DNA of 64,000 bases from Bacteroidales bacterium (GCA_015061245.1 SUWY01000011.1:1-64000); one strand, 5' to 3'; positions 14,371 to 24,410 are shown, numbered from the stretch's first letter. The notes: generated by a model not told the origin, from the sequence alone. Numbers and translations: made by a program.

Positions 14371-17061
14371 ATGGAGAGTAAAAACCTATTTCTGGTCGAT
14401 GCATTTGCAATGATATATAGAGCATATTATGCATTCATCAATAATCCCAGAATAACTACAACCGGAATAAACACTTCGGCTACATTTGGATTCTGTACCT
14501 TTATTACCGAGTTATTGGAGGAGCAGAAACCTACACATATTGCTGTTGTTTTTGATCCGGAAGGACCTACTTTCCGTAATGAAATGTATCCTTTATATAA
14601 GGCTCAACGCCCTCCTATGCCCGAGGATATCCGCAGCGCCATTCCATATATTAAGCAGATTATTCAAAACCTGGGAATAAAATATATCTCGGTACCGGGT
14701 TATGAGGCAGACGATGTTATTGGAACTTTGGCAAAAAAGGCAGAGAGCGAGGGGTATCATGTATATATGATTACTCCCGATAAGGATTACGCACAGCTTG
14801 TAAGCCCCAATATTACAATGTATAAACCAAGTCGCTCAGGCAACCAATCAGAGACGTGGGATATTCCAGAAGTTTTGGATAGATTTGGAATAGAGCGAAT
14901 TGATCAAGTTATAGATATACTTGGATTGATGGGCGATACTGCCGATAATGTACCGGGATGTGCAGGAGTAGGCCCCAAAACTGCGGCCTCGCTCGTATAT
15001 AAATATGGAGATATTGAGGGAATATATGAACATATAGATGAGCTTAAAGGGAAGCAGAAAGAGAGGCTTTTAGAGTGTCAAAGTACCGTTATGCTATCGA
15101 AAAAGTTGGTAACAATATGTACCCAAGTTCCCACAGAGATTACTATTGATGATCTAAAAAGAGGTAGCGTTGAGGTGAATGAACTGAAGGACGTGTTGCA
15201 AAAGCTTGAGATATTCTCATTGGTAAACAGATTGGTGAATTCCGGAAAACGACTTGAAGATGCCGATGATTTGAAACATGAGGAGGATTTGCATTTGACA
15301 ATTAACAACTGCTCAAATATCACCGAGGTTATTGAGAGAGTTGCTACCAAGAAGAGTTTTGCACTAACATTTATTGAACCTGAGAATTTCAACCTATATG
15401 GAGATTGGCCCAAAGGAGTTATTATATCGGCAGAAGATAATAGTGTTGAGGTGATTAAACTATGTTGCTCTCCACAACAGGAGCTACTTGCTTTAAAAAG
15501 GTTATTCGAGGATAGTGAGCAGTGCTGGATTACCGATAGAGCAAAACACAATCTAATACTATTAAAGCGACTTGGCATTGATATCAAATGTAAGATATTC
15601 GATATTACAATTGCACACTACATTCTGCAGCCGGAGTTGAGCCACTCACTACAAAGAATGGCTCTTGAGTTGCTACATTACCAATTCACAGAGAAGGAAG
15701 TGATAGTACAACCTACACAACTTTCTCTCTTTGACGAGGTTGTAGAGGAGGACTATTCACGCCCTGCAACAGAGTGTAATTTAATGTTCCGACTTAAACC
15801 TATTCTGCAACAGAAGTTAGAGGAGAGCAACTTTACAAATCTATTCTACAATGTAGAGATGCCTTTGAGTTTTGTACTTGCAGATATGGAGTATGAGGGG
15901 GTCTCTATCGACACCACCACTCTAAGTAATTTGGCAACAGAGTTCAGAGAGAAGTGTCGTGCCCTGGAGCAAGCTATATACAATGAGGCCGGACATGAGT
16001 TTAATATCAATTCACCTAAACAGTTAGGCGATGTTCTGTTTGGTGAACTAAAACTTGATCCTCAGCAGAAGAAAACCAAAACCGGCCAATTCGTAACATC
16101 GGAACAGGTATTATCAAAATTAGAGAGCAATTTCCCTATTGTTCACTACATATTGGAATACAGAGGATTAAAGAAACTTCTATCAACCTATGCCGATGCT
16201 CTACCCGAGTATATAAATCAAGCCGATGGTAAGATTCATACTAATTTTAACCAAACAGAGACTGCAACCGGAAGATTGAGTAGCTTGAATCCAAATCTTC
16301 AGAATATTCCTATTAGAACAGAAGATGGACAAAAGATTCGCAAAGCGTTTATACCGGGAGACTCTGAGTATTGTTTCTTCTCGGCAGACTATTCCCAGGT
16401 AGAGTTAAGACTTATGGCCTCGCTCAGTAAAGATCCTGAAATGATTTCAGCATTCAATAATGGCGAAGACATCCACACTGCAACAGCATCGAAAATATAT
16501 AAAACTCCACTTGAGAGTGTAACATCGGAGATGCGTAGAAGAGCCAAAACTGCCAACTTTGGAATTATTTATGGTATATCTGCATGGGGATTGGCAGAGA
16601 GATTGAAGATTAGCAGAAAAGAGGGAAAAGAGCTCATTGATGGCTACTTCGAAATGTATCCCGACGTAAAAAAATATATGGACAACTCCATAGAGCATGC
16701 TCGCAAGAAACGATTCGTCGAGACAATATTGGGACGTAGACGTTATCTGAACGATATAAACTCGCACAATGCTGTTGTTCGTGGAGTTGCAGAACGTAAC
16801 GCCGTCAATGCACCAATTCAAGGTTCCGCTGCCGATATAATCAAAATGGCAATGATTTGTATATGGCGTGAACTTAATAAGCGAGGTCTTAAATCCAAAA
16901 TGATACTGCAAGTACACGATGAGTTGAACTTCAAATGCCACAATAGTGAAAAAGAGCAACTTAAAGAGATTGTGGTAAATTGCATGGAGAAGATTGTTAA
17001 TTTAAGTGTTCCCCTAACCGTTAGTTGCGGTTTTGGTGAAAACTGGTATGAAGCACATTAA
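14371..17061 (+). CDS. polA: DNA polymerase I, proofreading domain apparently degenerate
   Basis: 896 residues. The 5'-3' exonuclease is intact (residues 1-290: FLVDAFAMIYRAYYAF, VFDPEGPTFR, GYEADDVIGTLA, MGDTADNVPG). The polymerase is intact (motif A DYSQVELRLMA, motif B RRRAKTANFGIIYGIS, motif C QVHDEL). The middle 3'-5' exonuclease domain (~325-480) lacks the metal-binding residues: no DxE is seen at ALTFIEPEN (~331), AKHNLILLKRLG (~391) has no Asp in the ExoII position, and the ExoIII YxxxD region reads ATECNLMF (~466). It therefore probably fills gaps and removes primers without proofreading. Transcribed away from the pheA operon. Confidence 0.95.
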   Translation: MESKNLFLVDAFAMIYRAYYAFINNPRITTTGINTSATFGFCTFITELLEEQKPTHIAVVFDPEGPTFRNEMYPLYKAQRPPMPEDIRSAIPYIKQIIQNLGIKYISVPGYEADDVIGTLAKKAESEGYHVYMITPDKDYAQLVSPNITMYKPSRSGNQSETWDIPEVLDRFGIERIDQVIDILGLMGDTADNVPGCAGVGPKTAASLVYKYGDIEGIYEHIDELKGKQKERLLECQSTVMLSKKLVTICTQVPTEITIDDLKRGSVEVNELKDVLQKLEIFSLVNRLVNSGKRLEDADDLKHEEDLHLTINNCSNITEVIERVATKKSFALTFIEPENFNLYGDWPKGVIISAEDNSVEVIKLCCSPQQELLALKRLFEDSEQCWITDRAKHNLILLKRLGIDIKCKIFDITIAHYILQPELSHSLQRMALELLHYQFTEKEVIVQPTQLSLFDEVVEEDYSRPATECNLMFRLKPILQQKLEESNFTNLFYNVEMPLSFVLADMEYEGVSIDTTTLSNLATEFREKCRALEQAIYNEAGHEFNINSPKQLGDVLFGELKLDPQQKKTKTGQFVTSEQVLSKLESNFPIVHYILEYRGLKKLLSTYADALPEYINQADGKIHTNFNQTETATGRLSSLNPNLQNIPIRTEDGQKIRKAFIPGDSEYCFFSADYSQVELRLMASLSKDPEMISAFNNGEDIHTATASKIYKTPLESVTSEMRRRAKTANFGIIYGISAWGLAERLKISRKEGKELIDGYFEMYPDVKKYMDNSIEHARKKRFVETILGRRRYLNDINSHNAVVRGVAERNAVNAPIQGSAADIIKMAMICIWRELNKRGLKSKMILQVHDELNFKCHNSEKEQLKEIVVNCMEKIVNLSVPLTVSCGFGENWYEAH

Positions 17062-17065
17062 TTAT

Positions 17066-17746
17066 ATGGATACACTTACTCTACTGAACGGAGAATATAT
17101 CACCATTCCATTCACACCGACAGAGCCTCGTATGGAGTATCTGTATGGCTTGATAACTGTCGCAATATTCATGTCTATTATTGCATTCCTAAGGCTTACC
17201 GATAGTGCTTTGTTCAGAAGTATAATAACCGGAATGTTCAAATATAGAAATGCAGCAAATCTACTTGGAACGGGATTTGCAACCTTGGGACAGCGACTAC
17301 TATTATTGACTCTCTCATTCTGCATGCTTGCTATTTTCTGCACACAACTGACATGCAACACATTCTTCTCGGTTGACACAATTATACTATTCGTTATCCT
17401 GTTTATTTCACACTTTATTACGATAGGTATATACAATTATTTAGGGTGGACATTTAACAACCAACAAATAGCCAAAGTGAGCTCTATGAGTTTATGGCTC
17501 TCTAATATATCATTGGGGGTATTAACCTCTCCTCTCATTTTATCACTATTTTTTGTACGTCCAGAGTGGCAAACAACTCTGAAAGAAATAACTATTGGAG
17601 TTATACTATTTTTGCTTATTGTTAGAATTTTCAGGTGGATACGAATATTATTTGAGAATAAAGTTTTTATTTTGTATATGTTTTTGTACCTTTGCGCTCT
17701 TGAAATTGCGCCTATTTTACTGATAGTAAAAATGGCTCTAAAGTAG
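17066..17746 (+). CDS. DUF4271-like integral membrane protein
   Basis: 226 residues from the ATG 4 bases after polA stops; an earlier in-frame start lies inside polA. About six or seven hydrophobic segments, the first near residue 30. In Bacteroidota a DUF4271 membrane protein commonly stands directly before hemD, as here, which supports the call more than any single motif. Function unknown. An internal promoter in its last codons may drive the genes behind it. Confidence 0.7.
   Translation: MDTLTLLNGEYITIPFTPTEPRMEYLYGLITVAIFMSIIAFLRLTDSALFRSIITGMFKYRNAANLLGTGFATLGQRLLLLTLSFCMLAIFCTQLTCNTFFSVDTIILFVILFISHFITIGIYNYLGWTFNNQQIAKVSSMSLWLSNISLGVLTSPLILSLFFVRPEWQTTLKEITIGVILFLLIVRIFRWIRILFENKVFILYMFLYLCALEIAPILLIVKMALK
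17687..17694 (+). promoter_or_regulatory. Internal -7 box for hemD-rnpA-yidD
   Basis: TACCTTTG matches TAnnTTTG, with TTTG at 17661-17664 as a loosely spaced -33 element (22 bases). It lies in the 3' end of the DUF4271 gene and would give an ~80-base leader to hemD. Confidence 0.45.
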
Positions 17747-17779
17747 GGAATTGTAGAACACACAAAAAACAGCAAAACC

Positions 17780-18541
17780 TTGAAAATCAAGAAAATACTT
17801 GTATCGCAACCAAAACCGACAAGCGACAAGAATCCATACGCAGATCTTGCAGAACAGTACGGTCTTTCGTTGAATTTCCAATCTTTCATTAAGGTTGAAG
17901 GAGTTTCAATAAAAGAGTTTCGTCAATATCATATCAATATTTTAGATTATTCTGCAATTATATTAACAAGTAAGGTAGCTATCGATACTCTTTTCAATTT
18001 CTGCAAAGAGTTAAGAATTACCCTACCAGACACTATGAAATATTTCTGTGTAACCGAGGCCATCGCACTCTATCTTCAGAAGTATATCATATATCGTAAA
18101 CGTAAAATTTTCCATGGTGAAAAGGCTTTCGAGGATTTGACAAAAGTTATCACCAAGCACAAAAACGAGAAGTTTCTTTTGCCTATGTCAGATGTGCACA
18201 AAGAGACAATCCCAGAGTTCTTGGATAAACTTAATATCAAATATACAAAGGCAGTATTTTACAGAACTGTTTCTGCAAATTTAAAAGATACTGTTAATCC
18301 AAAAGATTACGATATCTTAGCTTTCTATACCCCGGCAGGAATTAAATCATTGTTTCAAAATTTCGAAAACTTTGAACAAGGTGATACTGCTATTGCTGCA
18401 TTTGGACAAGCAACATGGAAAGCTGTTGAAGATGCCGGCTTAAGATTGGATATCAAGGCTCCAACCGTACAGTTCCCATCTATGACAATGGCCCTTGAGG
18501 ACTATATTAAACGCTACAATAAAGAGCATAAATCAAAATGA
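17780..18541 (+). CDS. hemD: Uroporphyrinogen-III synthase family protein
   Basis: 253 residues beginning at a TTG codon (MKIKKILVSQPKP), a start I chose because the family usually begins this way and no ATG is near. The two-lobed fold is diffuse in sequence; recognisable pieces are ILTSKVAIDTLF near residue 60 and AFYTPAGIKSLF near residue 180, each at the lobe interface. It cyclises hydroxymethylbilane in tetrapyrrole synthesis, but many Bacteroidales keep this gene with rnpA without a full haem pathway, so activity is not certain. The stop overlaps rnpA by four bases (ATGA). Confidence 0.8.
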   Translation: MKIKKILVSQPKPTSDKNPYADLAEQYGLSLNFQSFIKVEGVSIKEFRQYHINILDYSAIILTSKVAIDTLFNFCKELRITLPDTMKYFCVTEAIALYLQKYIIYRKRKIFHGEKAFEDLTKVITKHKNEKFLLPMSDVHKETIPEFLDKLNIKYTKAVFYRTVSANLKDTVNPKDYDILAFYTPAGIKSLFQNFENFEQGDTAIAAFGQATWKAVEDAGLRLDIKAPTVQFPSMTMALEDYIKRYNKEHKSK

Positions 18542-18915
18542 TCCGTCAAACGCTTTCTAAAGCGGAACGACTATACCACAGAAAACTGTTCGAGGAGCTT
18601 TTAAGTTCCAAGAACAGTTTTGTTAAATATCCGCTACGCGTGGTTTACAAAGAGAGCTCGACTCCAGGCGAGTTCCCTATAAGAATTGCCATAAGCGTAG
18701 GAAAAAAAAGATTTAAACGTGCTAATAAGCGCAACAGAATAAAGAGACTTATTCGCGAAGCATACCGTCTTTATAAGCCAACCATTATTCCTCTAATTGA
18801 AGGAAAATTTTTCGACATTCTGTTTATCTACATAGATAACAAACTTCCCGATTTCCGTACCGTAAATAAGAGCGTACAAATTCTTATGAATAAAATAATC
18901 GAGAGTGAACAATGA
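18538..18915 (+). CDS. rnpA: Ribonuclease P protein component
   Basis: 125 residues with the family signature [18 protein letters not shown] near residue 60, the RNA-binding RNR motif. It is the small basic subunit of RNase P, which matures tRNA 5' ends with the catalytic RNA (not in this window). ATGA overlaps with hemD upstream and yidD downstream show tight translational coupling. Confidence 0.95.
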   Translation: MIRQTLSKAERLYHRKLFEELLSSKNSFVKYPLRVVYKESSTPGEFPIRIAISVGKKRFKRANKRNRIKRLIREAYRLYKPTIIPLIEGKFFDILFIYIDNKLPDFRTVNKSVQILMNKIIESEQ

Positions 18916-19142
18916 ATAGATTAAAACACCTTGTTGTAGAGGTTCTTATTTTACCTATTAAATTCTATAAATACGCGATATCTCCTCTACTTCCTCCAAC
19001 ATGCCGATATACGCCAACCTGTTCTCAATATGCTATAGAGGCACTTAGAAAACATGGAGTATTCAAGGGGAGTTATTTAACAATAAAACGATTATTGCGA
19101 TGCCACCCTTGGGGAGGGAGCGGTTACGATCCTGTCCCTTAA
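18912..19142 (+). CDS. yidD: Membrane protein insertion efficiency factor
   Basis: 76 residues with the hallmark [19 protein letters not shown] and [12 protein letters not shown]. YidD is an amphipathic inner-membrane-associated protein that helps YidC insert proteins. It overlaps rnpA by four bases, the common rnpA-yidD order. It ends the operon; 88 AT-rich bases precede the protease gene. Confidence 0.95.
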   Translation: MNRLKHLVVEVLILPIKFYKYAISPLLPPTCRYTPTCSQYAIEALRKHGVFKGSYLTIKRLLRCHPWGGSGYDPVP

Positions 19143-19230
19143 ATTATTATTAATCTATTTTATTATATTTTAGTTCACTATCTCGAAAATTTCAACTATT
19201 TTCGCATAGTTACAATTTACATACAACTAT

Positions 19231-20880
19231 ATGAACAAACTGATTAAAAGAATTTCGGTTACTGCTCTATTACTTTCATCATTTACCTTCATTGGTAATG
19301 CTCAGAACAGGGCCGATGATCAAAATTTTAGAGTCACAAAAGCTCTTAATACACAAATTTCGCTTCTACGCGAAGTTAGCCGTCTATATGTTGACACTAT
19401 CAATCCTGATGCTCTTGTAAAAACTGGCATTGATGCAATGTTGGCAAGCCTTGACCCATATACAGTATTCTATCCGGAGACCAATATGGACGAGGTAAAA
19501 CTCATGACAAAGGGTGAGTACGGAGGAATTGGCGCAGTTATTGGAATGAATAAAAAACGACAAATCATTATTCGTGAGCCATACCGAGGCACAGCTTCAT
19601 ATAAAGCAAATCTACTTCCGGGCGATGCCATTCTATCAATCAATGGACAAGATATGACTGGCAAAACTACTGTTGATGCTACCAATATTTTACGAGGAGC
19701 TGCAGGCGAGGAGCTAAAATTGATGATTCAACGAGGCGACAATAAACCGTTTGAGGTTAAAATGATTCGTGAAAAGATACAACTACCTAACATTCCATTC
19801 TATGGAATAATCAGAGATAGTGTTGGATATATCTACTTAAGTAGTTTTACAGAAACTTCGGCAAAAGATGTAAGAAATGCACTTCTTGACTTGAAGAAAC
19901 AGGGAGCAAAAATCATGATTCTTGATTTACGTAATAATGGCGGAGGACTTATGGATCAAGCAGTCGAGATTGTAAGCATGTTTGTACCAAAAGGTTCTCC
20001 TGTTGTTAGTGTAAAGGGAAGAATTCCACAAATCAACCGAGAACTTAAGACTACACAGAATCCAATATTACCTGATATGCCACTAGCAATTCTTATTAAC
20101 AGCGGAACCGCATCGGCATCGGAAATTGTTTCAGGTGCTCTACAAGATATGGATAGAGCCATATTAATAGGAACAAGGTCACTTGGAAAGGGATTGGTGC
20201 AGAATGTAAGACAACTACCATATAACACCCAATTGAAGATTACTACTGCTAAATATTACATACCAAGCGGACGCTGCGTTCAAGCTATTGACTACTCACA
20301 TAAGGATGCAAACGGAATTCCACAACCACTTCCGGATTCACTAAGAAAGGAGTTTAAAACAGCTTCAGGCCGCCCGGTTTTCGACGGAGCAGGAATTGAG
20401 CCCGATATCAAGATTCAAGATTCTGCATATAAGTTGTTGACACAAGAGTTAGTTATTAATGACTACATATTTGATTTTGTAAACAACTATGCATTGGAGA
20501 ATTCTGCCCCGACAAACGTAAATGATTTTACAATACCCGAAGGTATATATGATCAATTTAAAGAGTATGTCTTGAAGCAAGATTTCAATTACATTACTAA
20601 AGGCTCAAATATAGTCGATGGAGCAACAAAAGCGTTGGAGGGAGAAGATTATTCGGACGAGGTTAAAAACCTCTTAAATCAACTAAAGGAGGCCGTAAAA
20701 CCGAATTTAGAGCAGGACATGGAGAGATACAAAGATGAGATTATGGAAGCTCTGATTGACCAACTTGTCACACGATACTACGATAATGAGGGATATATTG
20801 AGCATACAGTAAAGAACCGTGATAACTATATAGACACTGCTCTTAACCCACAAAACTGGGAAATACTAAATACAAAGTAG
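19231..20880 (+). CDS. S41 family C-terminal processing peptidase with PDZ domain
   Basis: 549 residues. Signal peptide ends near FIGNAQ (residue 25). A PDZ domain with GEYGGIGAVIG and LLPGDAILSINGQDM lies at ~90-175. The protease core follows, with the catalytic Ser in NSGTASASEIVSGAL (~294) and the Lys in GTRSLGKGLVQ (~320). These periplasmic proteases trim C-termini of envelope proteins. A long C-terminal extension (~400-549) is charged and helical, as in Bacteroidota homologues. It converges on uvrC; the stop codons are two bases apart, with no hairpin between. Confidence 0.93.
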   Translation: MNKLIKRISVTALLLSSFTFIGNAQNRADDQNFRVTKALNTQISLLREVSRLYVDTINPDALVKTGIDAMLASLDPYTVFYPETNMDEVKLMTKGEYGGIGAVIGMNKKRQIIIREPYRGTASYKANLLPGDAILSINGQDMTGKTTVDATNILRGAAGEELKLMIQRGDNKPFEVKMIREKIQLPNIPFYGIIRDSVGYIYLSSFTETSAKDVRNALLDLKKQGAKIMILDLRNNGGGLMDQAVEIVSMFVPKGSPVVSVKGRIPQINRELKTTQNPILPDMPLAILINSGTASASEIVSGALQDMDRAILIGTRSLGKGLVQNVRQLPYNTQLKITTAKYYIPSGRCVQAIDYSHKDANGIPQPLPDSLRKEFKTASGRPVFDGAGIEPDIKIQDSAYKLLTQELVINDYIFDFVNNYALENSAPTNVNDFTIPEGIYDQFKEYVLKQDFNYITKGSNIVDGATKALEGEDYSDEVKNLLNQLKEAVKPNLEQDMERYKDEIMEALIDQLVTRYYDNEGYIEHTVKNRDNYIDTALNPQNWEILNTK

Positions 20881-20882
20881 TA

Positions 20883-22691
20883 TCACTCCTCCGGATGGAA
20901 ATGTTTATATACAATAGCAGCTCGTTTAGCACCTAAACAAGCTGCTATTTGTTTTAGCTCCGCACTCTTTATTCGTTCAACACTTCCAAAGGTTTGTAAT
21001 AAAGCACGTTCAGCAGCAGGTCCAACACCTTCAATTTCTCTTAACTGACTCTCTATCTGTGTTTTACTTCTTAATTCTCTATGAAATGTTATACCAAACC
21101 TATGAGCCTCATCGCGTATCTGCATTAAAACACGCAATGTATCAGATTTCTTTGATAATATCCAGGGTTCGCTATCGCCGGGGAAGTAGATCTCTTCCAA
21201 ACGCTCAGCAAGAGCTAATATTTGGACTTTACCTCTCAAATCCAAGCGTTCCAAAGCAGATAGAGCAGCACCTAACTGACCTTTACCTCCATCAATAACT
21301 ATAAGATCTGGAAGAGGTAGTTGTTCATTCAAGACTCTTGAGTATCTACGATAGACAATCTCTTGCATAGAGGCATAATCATTTGCACCAACAACACTCT
21401 TTACATGAAACTTTCTATACTCGCGCTTAGCTGGTTTTCCATTAATAAAAACAACACACGATGCAACTGGATTTGTTCCCTGAATGTTTGAGTTATCAAA
21501 ACACTCTATTCTTCTAGGTTCTACATTTAACTTTAACTCCTGTTTCATAAGAGTCATTAACTGATTCCCAGCGAAGTCTGAATCTCTTCTAGCACTTCTT
21601 TGCCTATCTCTATCAGCCTTAAATTGCCTTGCATTTCTTTCCGATAGCTCAAGAAGATGGTGCTTTTCTCCTATTTGAGGTATTGTATATTGAACCTTAT
21701 CTAATTGAATATCAGGCATAAAAGGAACTATAATCTCGCGAGATGAACTTTGAACAAGAGCTCTTATCTCATAAATGATATATGAAAGAATCGACTCCTT
21801 ATCCTCGTCAAACCTCTGCTCTACTTCAATCGTATGTACTTTATTTACCGCACCATGCTCTACTCCCAAATAATTAACATAGATATATTTTTCACCTTCA
21901 ATAAAACTGAAAACATCTATTGAGGCTTGAGTTGTCCTAACAATTGTTGATTTACTTCTATACTCTTTTAGTGAATCCAAAGCTAACTTTATCTCATGTG
22001 CTTTTTCAAACTGAAAGAGAGATGCATAATAGGACTCCTTATCTGATAGGTATGAAATGGCTTCAGAGAAATTTCCTTTTAAAATATTTCTTACCTGTGT
22101 TATATACTCATCATACTCATCCTCAGAAATGGCAGCTATACAAGGAGCACTGCAATTATGAATATGATACTCTAAACATGGTTTAAATTTTAATAATGAA
22201 ATTGCGTTTCTTGTTAGTGCCAAATTACAGGTACGCAACTTATACAATGAACGAATTAACTTCATTAAAATATTTGCAAATCTTACTGAAGTATATGGTC
22301 CGTAATACTCTGCCTCTGCTCTATTAAAGCGACGTGTAATTTCTACTCTGGGAAATGACTCTTTACGAATTGCAATCCATGGATATGTTTTATCGTCTTT
22401 TAAAAGAATGTTATATTTTGGCTTATACTGCTTAATAAGATTATTCTCTAATAAAAGTGCATCCTGTTCAGTGTTTACAACAGTATATTTAAGATCCTCT
22501 ACTCTTCTAACCAGATTTAAAGTTTTGGAACTTTGATTACTCTTATTCAGATATGATGAAACTCTACTGCGTAAATTTTTGGCTTTACCAATATATATGA
22601 TGGTTCCTTCAGAATCCAGATATTGATATACTCCCGGACCTGTCGGCAAGTTTCTAATTTTCTCTCTTAAATTATCATCATATAGAGCCAT
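20883..22691 (-). CDS. uvrC: Excinuclease ABC subunit C
   Basis: 602 residues, standard for UvrC, which makes the dual incisions in nucleotide-excision repair. The GIY-YIG nuclease opens the protein (GPGVYQYLDSEGTIIYIGKAKNLRS... is split here: GVYQYLD and TIIYIGKAKNLRSRV). A UVR helix pair lies near 200-235. The RNaseH-like second nuclease carries ECFDNSNIQGT near 395 and VIDGGKGQL near 460. Two helix-hairpin-helix motifs at the C-terminus include IEGVGPAAERALLQTFGS. It follows adenine deaminase by 40 bases on the same strand. Confidence 0.95.
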   Translation of the reverse strand: MALYDDNLREKIRNLPTGPGVYQYLDSEGTIIYIGKAKNLRSRVSSYLNKSNQSSKTLNLVRRVEDLKYTVVNTEQDALLLENNLIKQYKPKYNILLKDDKTYPWIAIRKESFPRVEITRRFNRAEAEYYGPYTSVRFANILMKLIRSLYKLRTCNLALTRNAISLLKFKPCLEYHIHNCSAPCIAAISEDEYDEYITQVRNILKGNFSEAISYLSDKESYYASLFQFEKAHEIKLALDSLKEYRSKSTIVRTTQASIDVFSFIEGEKYIYVNYLGVEHGAVNKVHTIEVEQRFDEDKESILSYIIYEIRALVQSSSREIIVPFMPDIQLDKVQYTIPQIGEKHHLLELSERNARQFKADRDRQRSARRDSDFAGNQLMTLMKQELKLNVEPRRIECFDNSNIQGTNPVASCVVFINGKPAKREYRKFHVKSVVGANDYASMQEIVYRRYSRVLNEQLPLPDLIVIDGGKGQLGAALSALERLDLRGKVQILALAERLEEIYFPGDSEPWILSKKSDTLRVLMQIRDEAHRFGITFHRELRSKTQIESQLREIEGVGPAAERALLQTFGSVERIKSAELKQIAACLGAKRAAIVYKHFHPEE

Positions 22692-22731
22692 AAAATTGCA
22701 CTTTCTGAGAATTCAATATTTTTAAATTGAG

Positions 22732-24381
22732 TTAACTTCGGTCTTGAATATTAAAAAATGAAAATGTCTCAAAATCAAACAAACCTTGCTCCCCAAGTTT
22801 GATTTTAGGAATTACTATAAGCGACAAAAACGAAAGAGTCATAAATGGATCATTCAAAACTGAACCATAATTTTTTACTTTACGCTTCAATGTAGTGAAA
22901 ATTTTATCTACATACAATCCACTTCTGTCCGACATTATTCCACCGATTGGCAATGGAAGAAGAGTCACCTTACCATCACAACATGAAACTAAACCTCCTT
23001 TATACTCTACCAACTTATTTATCGCCTTCAATAAATCCTTATCATTTGTACCCACTGCTAAGATATTGTGAGAATCATGAGCTACGGTTGAAGCAATCGC
23101 ACCCTTCTTAAAACCGAAACCTCGCACATAAGCTATTTGAGGTTTTGAATCTTCATTATAGCGATTAATATAAACCAATTTCAATAAATCAGAATCAATA
23201 TCTGATTCGAAGTTATCGTTATGGTCATGTATTGTAAAATTATAGTGGTCGGTTATTAATTGGTTCGGAACAATCTGAATAGCTTTATATTCACCTGGTG
23301 ACAATGGATTCTTTATTTCATCAGGTAAAATTGCAGATCTTTTAAATTTATTTAAAGAGATATTTACCACACTTTCCTCGTTATTATCCAAAGTATATTC
23401 ATCTGCCGAATAGACACATTTTCCAGCAACAAAAGTTTGAATAGTCTTAAATGTTTTCAAACTCTTCACTACTTGAAAATCTGCCTGCTCAGAAACTCTC
23501 AAAGTTCCAACTGAAAGATTGTAATGATTAATAGGATTAAGCGATGCTGCTTTTAATACATCAAAAATATCATACCCATCCTTTACCGCTTGACGAACCA
23601 ACTTATCAATATGTCCCAATCTTAACAACATATCCGGATGTGAATCATCGGTACAAAACATTACAGATTCAGGATAAAGTTTTATGAGTTCCTTTAAATC
23701 ATTGTAATTATTAACTGCACTTCCATAACGAATCTGTATCTTCATTCCGGCAGATATCTTCTCAGAAGCCTCTTCCAAATTTACGCATTCATGATCTGTT
23801 GAAACACCTGCTAAAACATATTTCTTTAAATTTTCGCCAGAGCAAAGTGGAGCATGACCATCAATTTTCAGACCGTTTCTTTTAGCTGATTGTAACTTTA
23901 ACAGCATCTCTTTATCTCCATTGATAACAGCAAAAAGATCCATCACCTCCGATAAAGCAACAAAGTTTCCTGACTTAGCCAGTATCTCAACATCGGAACT
24001 ACCAACTACCGCACCAGACCCATCTAAACTTGTTGCGGGAACGCACGAAGGAATTGTGAAAAACATTTTACACAATGCAGTTGCACTATTCTTAACCATT
24101 GCTAAAATTCCATTAACTCCGGTTACATTTGCTATCTCGTGCGGGTCTGTTACAATGGCAACTGTTCCACGTGGAACAACTAACTTAGAAAACTCTTGAG
24201 GAGTTAACATTGAACTCTCGATATGAACATGCGAGTCCACAAAACCAGGAATAATATAGGTATCAAATTTTTTACCTTCTACTCTATCAATAGCAACAAT
24301 GATTCCATTCTCTATTTTAATCTTTGCAGGATAAATAGATCTACTATGGATATCAACTAAATTTCCAATAACCTGTTTCAT
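22732..24381 (-). CDS. ade: Adenine deaminase
   Basis: 549 residues from the ATG at 24381 (MKQVIGN). An in-frame ATG at 24411 exists, but those ten codons are simply the parS-like palindrome read as protein. Metal-dependent amidohydrolase features are FVDSHVHIESS (~47), TDPHEIANVTG (~78), HAPLCSG and TDDSHPDML. It has the C-terminal domain of the Ade family, which distinguishes it from adenosine deaminase. It converts adenine to hypoxanthine in purine salvage. A second parS-like site lies inside its 5' coding region. Confidence 0.93.
   Translation of the reverse strand: MKQVIGNLVDIHSRSIYPAKIKIENGIIVAIDRVEGKKFDTYIIPGFVDSHVHIESSMLTPQEFSKLVVPRGTVAIVTDPHEIANVTGVNGILAMVKNSATALCKMFFTIPSCVPATSLDGSGAVVGSSDVEILAKSGNFVALSEVMDLFAVINGDKEMLLKLQSAKRNGLKIDGHAPLCSGENLKKYVLAGVSTDHECVNLEEASEKISAGMKIQIRYGSAVNNYNDLKELIKLYPESVMFCTDDSHPDMLLRLGHIDKLVRQAVKDGYDIFDVLKAASLNPINHYNLSVGTLRVSEQADFQVVKSLKTFKTIQTFVAGKCVYSADEYTLDNNEESVVNISLNKFKRSAILPDEIKNPLSPGEYKAIQIVPNQLITDHYNFTIHDHNDNFESDIDSDLLKLVYINRYNEDSKPQIAYVRGFGFKKGAIASTVAHDSHNILAVGTNDKDLLKAINKLVEYKGGLVSCCDGKVTLLPLPIGGIMSDRSGLYVDKIFTTLKRKVKNYGSVLNDPFMTLSFLSLIVIPKIKLGEQGLFDFETFSFFNIQDRS
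24163..24178. other. parS-like palindrome inside adenine deaminase
   Basis: TGTTCCACGTGGAACA, a perfect 16-base palindrome that differs from the classical ParB site TGTTTCACGTGAAACA by one symmetrical change per half. It is in coding sequence (codons for VPRGT), yet is identical to a second copy 232 bases away. Confidence 0.7.
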
Positions 24382-24394
24382 ATTAAAAATATTT

Positions 24395-24410
24395 TGTTCC
24401 ACGTGGAACA
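24395..24410. other. parS-like palindrome between mnmG and ade
   Basis: A second exact copy of TGTTCCACGTGGAACA, in the 29-base gap between the mnmG stop codon and the adenine deaminase start. ParB centromere sites usually cluster near the chromosomal origin, and the predicted origin here is about 7 kb away. Confidence 0.75.

Noticed and set aside
16447-16959. 170-codon minus-strand frame within polA
   Set aside because: Antisense to the conserved polymerase motifs, with composition dictated by them; no start signal.
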